From Antilocapra americana (taxonomy: Eukaryota > Chordata > Mammalia > Artiodactyla > Antilocapridae), in the NCBI GenBank assembly GCA_007570785.1, contig ML664183.1:11738416-11802415 (forward strand): DNA of 64,000 bases, given 5' to 3'. Positions 46,901 to 58,900 of this stretch are shown one piece after another. The translations under genes and the position numbers were made by a program. Numbering within the stretch: the first letter of the stretch is position 1; each line of letters starts with the position of its first letter. The notes below the pieces were generated by a model, which did no database searches, had not been told where the DNA came from, and saw only the letters and a program-made list of their open reading frames with translations.

Positions 46901-49900
46901 GGGTAGTATGGCCATTTTATCTATATTAATTCTTCCAATCCAAAAGTGGGGGATATGTTTCCATTTTTATTGAATCGCCTTCTTTTTTTTGTTTGTTAAT
47001 GTATAGTTCTCAGCATATAAATCTGTTCACTTTCTTGATTATTCATTCATAGTTTGTTTTTGCATGTGATTTTAAGTGAAATTGTTATTTACTTTCTGTT
47101 TCTGTTAGTTCATTGTTAGTATGAAGAAATGCAGCGGATTTATGTATGTTAATCTTGTATCCTGTTGCCTTGTTGAATTCATTTATCAGTTTTAATAGTT
47201 TTTCTATAGTCTATGGTTTTCTGTATAGAGTATCATGTTATCTGCATAGAATGACCATTTTACCTCTTCCCTTCTAATTTGGATACGTTTTATTTCTTTT
47301 CCTTGTCTAATTGCTGTGACTAGGACTTCCAGTTCTGTGTTGAGTAGAAGTGATGAGAGTGTACATCCTTGTCTTATTCCAGCTTTAGCAAGAAAGCTTT
47401 TCACCATTTAGTATTATATTGGCTGTGGGTTTGTCACAAATGACTTTTATTATCTTCCCATGGTACCCACTTTGTTGAGTTTTTGTCATGAATCAGTGTT
47501 AAACTGTATCAGACACTTTTTTTTGCATCTGTTGAGATGATCATGTGGTTTTTGTCTTTTTTGTTGATGTATCAGATTGATCGATTCACATATGTTGAAC
47601 TGTCGTTGTGACACTGCAGTGAATCCAACTTGATTATGGTGTGTGATCCTTTTTATGTGTAGTTGGGTTCAGTTTGCTAATACTTTGTTGAGGAATTTTG
47701 CATCTATATGTATATGTTTATCAAAGATACTGTCCTATAATTTTCTTTTTTGTTAGTGTCTTTGTCTGGTTTTGGTGTCAGGGTGATGGTGGCTTCATAG
47801 GATGGCTTTGGAAGCATTCCCGCCTCTTCAGTCTTTTGGAAGAGTTTGAGAAGGATTGGTGTAAGTTCTTCTCTGTATGTTTGGTGAAATTCCCCAAAGA
47901 AGCCATCCAGTCCTGGACTTTTGTTTGCAAAGAGTTTTTAAAATTACAGATTATATTTCACTTGTAGTGATTGGCCTGTTTCTTCTTGATTCAGTTTTGC
48001 AGTCTATTTCTAGAAACTTGTCTATTTCTTCTAGGTACTCCACTTTGTATGTAATTGTTCGTTATATCTTACTTGATTTTTCTTTATTTCTATGGTATCA
48101 GCTATTATTTCTCCTTTTTCATTTCTTATTTTATTTACTTGGGTCCTCTGTTTTCTTCTTGGTGAGCCTAGCCAGAGGTTTGTCGATATTGTTTATCCTT
48201 TCAAAAACCAGCTCTTGGCATTCCTGATTTTTCTGCTATTTTTTAATCTCTATTTTATTTCCTCTCTGATCTTTATTATTTGCTTCCTTCTGCTGACTTT
48301 AGGAAGGAAATAATAAAAAGAATTTGAGATTTTTCTTGTTTTGTTGAGGAAAGTCTGTATCACTGTGAACTTCCCTCTAAGAACTGCTTTTGTTGCATCC
48401 CATAGATTTGGTATGGTTATATTTTCATTGTTGTTAATCTTGATATTTTTTTAATTTCCTCTTTAATTTCATTGTTGATCCATTGGTTTTTAGTAGCATG
48501 TTGTTTAGTCTCCATGTAATCATATTTTAAAATTACACTGCAGGCGTTTTTTAATTTATTCATCTTCCTCTTGATTCTGATAGGTCTTTTGTTGCTACAC
48601 ACAAGCTTTCTCCAGTTGTGGTGCACAGGCTTCTCATTTCAGTGGCTTTTCTCGTTGGCGTGCGTGGGCTTCTTAATCGCAATGACCTGTCCTGTGGCAC
48701 AGCATGGGCTGTAGGGTACGTGGGCTTCAGGAGTTTGGCATGAGCTCAGCAGTGGCACCCCGTGGTCTTTGGTACACAGGCTCAGCAGTTGTGCTGCACA
48801 GGCCTGAGTTGCCCTGTGGCATGTGAAATTTTCCCAGACCAGGGACCAAGCCCATGTCCCCTCTACTGGAAGGTGAATTCTTAACCTTTGGACCACCAGG
48901 GAAGTCCCTGCGCATGTAATCATGGCAGAACCATGCTCTTTTATGTGCCCGTCCCCAATTTTGGCCTGGGTCACACTCTAGGCCCTTCAGGCTGCTCCAA
49001 ACAGCCAAATCGAGACCAAGTGGTAGAAAGAAAGAAAAGAAAATGAAGTCACTCAGTCATGTCCAACTCTTTGTGACCCTATGGACTGTAGCCCACCAGG
49101 CTTCGCCGTCCATGGGATTTTCCAGGCATGAATCCTGGAGTGGGCTGCCATTTTCTTCTTCTTGGGATCTTCCTAACCCAGGGATCGAACTCAGGTTTCC
49201 CGCATTGTGGGCAGACTCTTTACCCTCTGAGCCACAAGGGAATCCCAAGTGGTAGAACTAAGACATAAACCCAAACAATCTGACTCCAAAGACTATACTC
49301 TCTTGTATTCTAGTATACTGTTTCTTTATTGTACTGTAATTCTTTTTTTCCTATCAGTATTATAGAACAGTATTTTTTATTCATTTACATACCTTGTGCC
49401 TGGCACCTATAACTTTAAATAGGAAGTTTGAAAGTAAAGAAGATTGTTTCTTAACAGGTTGGTAATTATTCAGATGTATTTTTAAGCACCTGGAATCCTA
49501 TAAGGAAATAAAAAACCATTGTGATGGGAATTAGGTTTACTTTTTAGATTAGTAAGTATCATATTGTCAGTTGTTGGCTGCATGTTAAGAGTTACATATG
49601 GTTGAAATAATGTTTAAGTTTACTCTGGCATACATGTATTTTTTTTTCCTCATCAGTTTGGATTTAGGTGGCGAGTAGAAAAAGAAGTAATTTCAGGAAA
49701 AGGTAACTTTTTTTTAATTTCAGTTTTTAATAGGATACAGTTATTTTGTTATTGAATTGAAGACATTGGGTAAGATTATTCCTAATGTGATTGTCTACAA
49801 AATACAAAGTAGAGAAGGTATATTAAAGATATATTGCTGACAAAGGTCAAAATATAATCCTTTAGTGGTTTTTACCTTTAGAATTTTTGCTTTTAGGATA

Positions 49901-52900
49901 TTAAGTTACAGATAAGTAGAAAATGTTTAAAAGTTAAAAGCTTTCTAGCAAGGAAACTGTCAATAGATGAACACTTGAGTTTTTTCTCTTTATTTTTGGA
50001 CTAATTAGTTGATATTACTCTATTCTATTCAAATCTGCATTTTGCAAGTAGAAATTAAATATTACTTTGACCCTTATAGAATTTTTAGACAGGCTAGTTT
50101 ATTTTGAGGAGTCACTGAATTTGAGTCTAAATATTTAGTCTTAGAACAAAAGAACAAGCATTTTGTAGATAATCAGTAACGTTTTCTATGCAATGTAATC
50201 TATTCATGAAGTTTTTCTGAAAATGTAGTATCTCTATACTGACTCATGTTATAAAATTAAGTCTTTATTGGGCATTGCATTTTAAGTGTTAAATGCTTCT
50301 GAAAACTATAGGAACATTCATTAAGAAAATAAGCTAGTAACTTAAAAAGCTCTTAAACTGAAAAGAAAGGTTTCATTTTTAAATGATAAACATTTATGCC
50401 ATCAGTGTGGTTTATATACATTTTCCATAAATTATAATCAGCCCAAAAGGTACTCTAGAGGAGAAGGAAAAAGAATAATTTTAAAGCTATTTTTTAAACT
50501 TTTCTTAACATTACATTTTAGTTTGTGCTTTTACCTAATCAAAATGTCTATCACAATTTTAAAATTTTGTAGTTTTATTGAGTGGAATTTTTAAGTGATG
50601 GTAAGTAATGCTGCCTTTTAAAAAAAATTGATAGACATTCTCTAAATTCATATAACTGAAAAAAATTTTAATTGAGAAGGGGAAAGAAAGCCATTTGCTA
50701 TGACTCATGAAGTTACAATCCTGTGTTTTAACGACAGACAAATTGATCAATGTGTGCAGATTTAATGAAGTATTCATTTGGAATGAGTAAAATAATGCCA
50801 ATTTAGAAAAGTTACCAGCCTTTGGACTGATAATTTTCAAAATTCATTTTGTTAATATCTTTTTTATGAAAAGTTCAGATTTGTTCCTGTTGGTACAATT
50901 TATTAAGATATAAGTGCTTTTTTTTTTCAGGTTGTACAATTAAGTTTGGTCTTGTCTTTTTCTGTTAAAGTCAATAATTATTGAGTAGTTTTTTTATCCT
51001 CTTGGATCATCAATATTAGTTCTTTTTTACAGAGCTTTTAATATATAGTGAGTATGATAATGTTGATTTTAGTGTTATGTGATTCTAAAATTTAGAACAT
51101 CGAGTTTGATTACTTATTCTATTTAATCTCAAAATGCTATAGCACTTTAAAGTGTGCTTTAAATGTCGTTGTATGCTGGTGCTTAAAATAAATACCATAT
51201 GTTAATATCTTGAAGTATCAATTTTAATAATATTGAAAAAAGTTGACCCAGGTACAGGGCATGTACTTTGGAAAATACATTTTTTTCTTTTAAGGTATTA
51301 GTAAGTACACTTTTTTAGTGCTTCCATTTTCCAAAGCATAAGATTCCTTCATTCTAAGTCACTGAAACTCTGTATTTAAATATTAACAGTCAACTTGATA
51401 GGAACTATTTATCAGGTAAGAATTCTGGAACTGATTTTTTTTTTTAAACAGTGCATTCAGCAACTTGATTTGATTGTTGAGCATACCGTAATTATTGTGG
51501 TCAGTCTTTTGACACTGACTTTATAAACTAAGAATTTATGTCATGTATGTTATGTATGTTGAGTAAATTTCAGAGATAAGACCTGATCGTAAATAAATAT
51601 TGTCACCAATCACCATAGCTAATATTCCTTCCTTTATTTGCAGGCCAGTTTTGCTGTGGAAATAAATATTGTGATAAAAAAGAAGGCTTAAAGAGTTGGG
51701 AAGTTAATTTTGGTTACACTGAGCATGGTGAAAAAAGAAATGCACTTGTTAAATTAAGTAAGTTGACTTTAGATGGGTTATGATTGATTCCTTCAAAGTT
51801 TAGTAATTTAGATTGAAAATATATAGGCAATCTAAGATTCAATTTAAAATGCTTAATGTATCTTTTTGGAAACTTTTTTAATCAGAGCTTGCTAAAGTTG
51901 CAAAGAACATTTGAGCCTAAAACTTTTTTCTCAGCATTTCCATGACATTTAGATGAAATAGTTCTAATGCCAAATGTAAACCAGTAATTTTTAAAGTGAA
52001 GACCTCTGTGAAATTGAGAATGTCAATGTAGTTTGAGGTGCCAAGTGGGAGCCAGAGTGATAACAGAAAAGGGACTGTAAAATCTCACATTAGTTAATAA
52101 CCGTGTTATGGTGTAGATAATAAATCTGCTCTCTTTGTGTCAATAAAGAAAAAAATTTAGGAGGGCAAATTATTCTCGATATCTGTCTTAAAATCTTAGG
52201 ATTATAATCCAGAATATAGCATTTTCTCTTCATATGCATATTTTAGAATCTGTTGCTCATCCTTTTTTTTTTTTTTTCCCTGAGCTAGTCTTTAATGTGT
52301 CAGCGTCTTCTCTGCATTATGTTAACAACTTTCCCTGGTTCCTAAGTAAGTGTGCTGTAAGAGTGTTCTGCCCCCTCCAGGTAGAGGTCAAGGATTTCCC
52401 CATATGCTAATTCAGTTCAGTTCAGTGCAGTAGCTCAGTCGTGTCCGACTCTTTGCGACCCCATGGACTGCAGTACGCCAGGCCTCCCTGTCCATCACCA
52501 ACTCCTGGAGCTTGCTAAAACTCATCCATTGAGTTGGTGATGCCATCCAACCATCTCATCCTCTGTCGCCCCCTTCTCCTCCTGCCTTCAGTCTTTCCCA
52601 GCATCAGGTCTTTTCAAATGAGTCAGCTCTTCACATCAGGTGGCCAAAGTATTGGAGTTTCAGCTTCAACATCAGTCCCTCCAGTGAACACCCAGGACTG
52701 ATCTCATTTAGGATGGACTGGTTGGATCTCCTTGCAGCCCAAGGGACTCTCAAGAGTCTTCTCCAACACCACAGTTCAAAAGCATCAATTCTTCGGTGCT
52801 CAGCTTTCTTTATAGTCCATACATGACCACTGGAAAAACCATAGCCTTGACTAGACAGACCGCTGTTGGCAAAACAACGTCTCTTCTTTTTAACATGCTG

Positions 52901-55900
52901 TCTAGGTTGGTCATAACTTTCCTTCCAAGGAGTAAGCGTCTTTTAATTTCATGTGCTACTTAGTGCACTCCAGTGAAGACTGGTTTCCAAGTTCCTCCTG
53001 TAAGTGCTTATGAGGAAGAGACACCTAGTGTGAACTAAGATTAAAGTAAAGAAGAAACAACAATTGTGGAACTTTTTCAAAAGCTCTTTTCCATTTGAAA
53101 ACTCTTAGAGTACTTCAGAGGAGATGACTATACCCACACTACTGTTACCGGACGTCTTTGATTTGAGATACACATTAATGCTGCCTATGAATGAAACAGT
53201 TTGCTTTTAGAATAAATTGACAGCATAATTTTCTAAAGCAGTGGCAGAATATTTTCAATTTCTCAAGCATTCTAATACAGTTTTTATTATATATATTTTT
53301 TTGAGGTGGAAGAGAATCAGATTGTTTTCTTCAGAAAGAATGTAAAGAAACATGATAGTTTATGATATTAAAAGTAAAGTAGCAATGCAGTGATAAAAAA
53401 TTTAGCAGTTGTGTTACTATTTTTTTCCTTTTTTTTTTTTTTTAGGATTATGCCAAGAATGTTCCTTTAAATTAAATTTTCATCACAGGTAATATGATCT
53501 TTTTAAAATGTGGTTGTTAATTTTAGTAGTCTTGGATGTAGTCATTACCTGCACTGGCTGTCTAAAGTAAACTTGAGGGGTTGTTGGTTTCATTATTTGA
53601 TGTATACACAATCCAGCATTGCCATGTGACCGCATAAACCAGGGAACTGAATGTTCATCATGCCTAACTCTAGCCAAGCAGTGTTAAATGTGGAGGCCTA
53701 TGCAGAGCAGCAGGCAGATGCTAGAACTTTTGTTTTGAACTCAGTGTTCAGATACTGAAATAGTCTTAGAAACTATATTGTAAATCAAGTCTTCGTAATG
53801 TGATTCCTACATCTCATTTAAACAGTGTTTTAGAGTTTATCATTCTTACAAAGGATTATACCTCTATATTCATTTCGGTTTTTAAAGTCAGGCTCCTCCT
53901 GAATGAGCTTGACTGTCCGCCATATTGAGTAGGGGAAAAGGATCACCACTCTGCAGCATGCAGCATATATAGATCATGGGCTTTGAGATCAGACCCCTAT
54001 ATGTTCCTCTCGGCTGCTCCATGTACTAGTCATATCCTTGGGCAAACTACTTAACTTTTCTAAGACTCAATTTTAGTATCTCTAAAAATGAGGATACTAA
54101 GCTTATTGTGGGGATTAAATGAAAATGCATATAAAATGCTTGACACGGTGTCTGGCGTATGGTAAACAGACACCTAATGAAATCCCAGGCATTGAAGATG
54201 CTCAAGCAAAATCTGTATGACCTGGCATGATTGTGGCGGTTGGGTTTCAGGTTCTGAATAATGCTTGAAAGTCTTAACATAAGATTCTGCAACTTTATAA
54301 AATATATATACATTTATAATTAGCTGTGTTGTGAATGACCCTCGTCTAGTGTTTAGCTATTAAAAATAAATTTTTTTTAAATTCTTAAATTAGCAATGTT
54401 TTTCAGATTACATGATTTCTCTTCTCCATCAATGATTCTGAAAGATACCAAAGATGTTTTTTTGACCTTGAGTTTCAAACTTCATTTCAAAATTAAATTA
54501 TTCTTATAAGAGACAAAAAGTTATTACTGTCTTAAACAGTATTGTAGTATTTGGTATAAGTATCTTAGTTTGAAAGTTTTGATAAACAAGTTTCTTGAAA
54601 GTAATCCTCTGTCTCTTCATCCTCTTTCCCAGTCTCAGTTTCAACATTATCACCTTTTCCTATTTCATGTTTCTTTTCTTCATTGTTCAGTCATGTCCAA
54701 TTCTTTGTGATCCCGTGGACTGCAGCACGTCAGGCTTCCCTGTCATTCACCATCTCCTAGTGTTTGCTCAAACTCACATCCATTGAGTCAGTGATGCCAT
54801 CCAACTACCTTATCCTCTGCAATTAAAATCAGTCACTTGCCAACTATGGTACTGACAGCCTTATAAACCTGGCCTAAAAATATAAAGGGTTTCCAAGGTG
54901 GTTCAGTGGTAAAGAACCCTCCTGCCAGTGCAGGAGACATGGGGTTGATCCCTGAGTCGGGAAGATCCTCTGGAGAGGGAAATGGCAACCCACTCCACTA
55001 TTTTGCCTGGGAAATATCATGGACTGAGGAGCCTGGCAGGCTACAGCCCTTGGAGTCACAAAAGAGTGGGACACGACTTAGTGAGCAACAACAAAAAGAG
55101 GTAAAGCCGCAGAAGTGAAAAGATAAGTGGTCTAAAGTAGACGTGTGAGTTAACAGTAAGCCCTTCCATTCTCATTCTATTACACCTCTACTTTATTCTC
55201 CTTTATTATTAAGAGAATAATTTTCTGTTTACTGGTTTAGAACTATACAGTGGCTTTTGTTCTATGTGTTTTTTCAAAGTATAGGTAGATAATGAATTAT
55301 GTGGAGGAAAATGAGGTTTGTTTTTGTAATTTTTTAGAATGGCTAAATGATAGGGTCACAGAGTCAGACACGACTGGGTGACCAACAGCAAAATGATAGA
55401 ATCTAAAAAGGAAATGAGTAAAACTATGATTACATTTTCTAAGGTTTTAGATAGAACTTATAAAAAGTAATTTTGTCTCCAAGTGCTCATTACCTTACTT
55501 TTGTCTCAGGCTTCATAATCTTATAGAAGTATCTAAAGTAATATACTAACCTACAATATTTACAGACTCATTTAAACATTCCTTATTATGTAAATTACAT
55601 TTTAAATGAATACTTCAACTAATTTAGCTTTTTTTGCCCATTAATTTTTATTTTTTGTAAAGCTTAGTTGAAAAATTTATTTTTAATTTTATATTGTTCA
55701 ACATAAAGGAGAAAAGAAGTCAAATCAAAAAAAAGAAAGGATAAAGCCAAAAAAGATTCTGAAGAGTCAACACATAAAAAATCCAGATTATCTTCTGTAG
55801 AAGAGACCTCTAAGAAAAAGGATAAAGGTAAATGGGAATTAAAATATAATATTTATTCATATTTATGAACATAAAGGATAATGTGCCATATGTCTCAAGA

Positions 55901-58900
55901 ATTTAATTAGTAAATGCGTTTACAGTTCTGTTTTATAGTATTTGAAAGGAAACTGGAGAATTTAGAGACAAATTTATAGTAACTTATAGAAGTTTCAAGA
56001 AAAAAGGTCAGTTTTGATTTATTTTTGCAAATGGTATAAAACCGTAACAGCACTCTGATTTCTGGATTTGTTACTTATAGACGTGTTACATTAAGCAAGT
56101 CTCTGAATTTCTTGTGTTTTACTTTCCCCATATACCTACATAATGATGATATGAATACCTGGTTTCTGTACTGCTGGTGCTTATGGTGGAGGATCAAATA
56201 AGAACGTAAAAGGCACTTTGAACACTGTAAATCAGTACACAATCTATAAGTCAGTATAAAATTATAGCATTGTGATTTCAATTATCATGGTCTGTTTGAT
56301 TTTTCTCCCTAGCTATTGGGCTTCTTGAAATAACAGAGATTGATGTGTATGTGTTCTCAGAACCTAACATGGTGTTGAGCACATACAGTTAGTAAATAAT
56401 TGTTAAATTCAAATCCAAGTCAACTGCTTACTTGTTCCTCAGCAGTCATTAAGCTGTGCCTTAGTTTAGACAATGGTCATGATAATTGTACCTTAGCTCA
56501 GATAATGTATGTAAGCGGTTTGCATAGTACTTGGTACATAGTTATTATGAAGGTTGCTGCGGGTTGTTGTTTTTTCAGTCCATAATAGAGTCAAATTAAC
56601 TGTAACTTAGAGTGAATTGGACTAAATAAGGTAGGTAATGATAGATTGAATTAGATTCCGGCCAGTGTTAACATAATACTTCAACAGGAGAGGGCTCCCT
56701 TGCTCCAGCTATGAAGATCATTAGACATGTTATATTCTTATGTACATTTTTTCCTTCCAACATGTCATGATACATTCAAACATATAGTATTGCCAAGTCT
56801 TAGACTTGGTAAAATTGATAGATGATGAGAAGAAAAATACTGGTATTCTACTGTTTATTAAGAAATGGTATTGAAACAGAATGTCTTTTTTGTCTATAAA
56901 TCATGTTCTAAACTTCAAAATAAATTTTAATTAATAAATGTGAGAATCTCATTTGAGATTTAAAAGTTTTTTATTTATCCTCATGTGCCAGTAAAATATT
57001 TAATGGATTATACTAGAGGATTTTGTAACATTCACTGTAATATATTTATGTAATAATATGACATCATGTTAGCCATTGCATATTCCAAATTAAAGAATTA
57101 ATCCCTACAATGTAAAGTTTATTCAGTACCTCCAAAACAGGTAATTAGGTAGCTGGATACTCGTGACTAAGTATGAGGTTGCATCCCTCAAGTTATATAT
57201 TCGGGTGGTCTTCCTTAGAAGATGTTTTTCCCTCGACGGCCATACCACCCTGAACGCGCCCGATCTCGTCTGATCTCAGAAGCTAAGCAGGGTTGGGCCC
57301 GGTTAGTACTTGGATGGGAGAAGATGTTTTTCCTTTAGTGTTCTGTATTTCAGTAGCTGATACATCTGTCAGCCTAAAAGCTAATATCGGAAGTCTGGAA
57401 ATTATCATTGTGTGTGTCAGTTGCTCAGTTGTGTCCAGCTGTTTGTGACCCCATGGGCTCTAGCCTGCCAGACTCCTCTTTCCATGTTTATGTAAATCCC
57501 ATCAGTTTTACCGCAGGTTATATATTTCTCAAGTTTCCTCTCCTCTCTCATTCATACTAACCATATTTTCTCATCTAGGCTACTACTATATTATCCTTAC
57601 TGTTTCCACCACTGCTTTGTCATCCCCCTCCCTTCCCTTGATCCATTTTCCATCTAGCAGTGATTTTCTGTTGTTCTTAAGATATAACCAATGTCTGGAC
57701 AAAGCCCAAAGGGTCTAAATGATCCAGCATACAAGGCTTGTTTTTCACTACTCTTCATGTTACTTTCACATTCCACCCACATAGCCTTCCAGTTTCTAGA
57801 AAATGCCAAACTTCTTTGCATTTAAGGACTGCATAGATGCTGCTTCCTCTCTCTCTAAAACCTCCGGGCCCATCCTAATTCATCCTTCAGTTCTAAGCTT
57901 AAATGTCACTTCCTCAGGGATCCTTCTCTGACCATGAATCTGAATTAGGACTCCCATTTATAATGCTGTCACAACCCTAGAACTTTTCCCTCATTACACA
58001 TTTGACAATTATATAAAAGCACAAAGAGCAGGAATTCTGTCTGCTGTGTTCAGTGCTCTGTCCCCAGCACCCCACTAGCACATGTTAGGCATAAATAATA
58101 AAGAATAAGAAAACGAAACATTTGGAAGATTGTTTCAGGGCAACTTCAGAGACAGAAAACCCTAGCAAAGTGGAATTGAGACATCTTTCTTATTTACTCT
58201 TTATTTGGAGCATCTTTGATAGAGAGTATAGAATATAGTTCTTTGTTTTTCAGTTTTGGTATAAAGCAGAAAATGACAACATTTTATCAAACTTGAGGAG
58301 GATCATAAACCTCTTTAATATCTTTTTATTGATATTGTGATTGATCATCAGTAACTAGGTCGATCTTGATGTGATACTTTCTTGCCAGGCCACGTTAATT
58401 TTTCCCAAACTTGAATAGTAATTAATAAATGCTTAATATCTCTGCTGCCTTTGGACTGCTGACATTCCTCAAAACAATCTACTTTCTTGACTCTTCTTCC
58501 TATCTTTTTGGTCTCCCCAGCCGTTTTAGACTATAGTTTCTCCTCAGTCTTACCCTTAGATGTTGGAATTGCTCAGGGCTCTTACAGACCTTTTTTCTCT
58601 CTGTTCTCCCTGTGTGATCCCGTCAACTCTCATGACTCAGGTTACCATCATACAGAATGTTAAATAGGTAGATGAGTAGATAATTGGATGGTTAAATAGC
58701 TAAACCAACAGATAGAGAAAATGTAAGAAAGATCAATAACTGGACGTTGAGGACTTGTCTCCTTTGGCAGGTATGAACACAAAGGGATATTTAGGTAAAC
58801 TGTCTTGGCAGAAAGTTCAAGATCTTATTCCTCCACCTCCACGCTGCCCCTAAGATCAGTTCCTTGAGTAGGCTTTGTCTGATTCCTTTCACTCCACTTT

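Larger units (their letters stand above)
53489..55708 (+). other. FRA10AC1: FRA10AC1 intron 10
   Basis: A 2,220-bp intron with a sense MIR (about 53960-54180), an antisense BovB piece (54680-54822), a sense Bov-tA (54888-55092) and a 37-bp SINE tail (55354-55390). Confidence 0.85.

Noticed and set aside
57232..57318. A functional 5S rRNA gene
   Set aside because: It lacks the last 30 nt and is bounded by a target-site duplication, with no terminator T-run in place.
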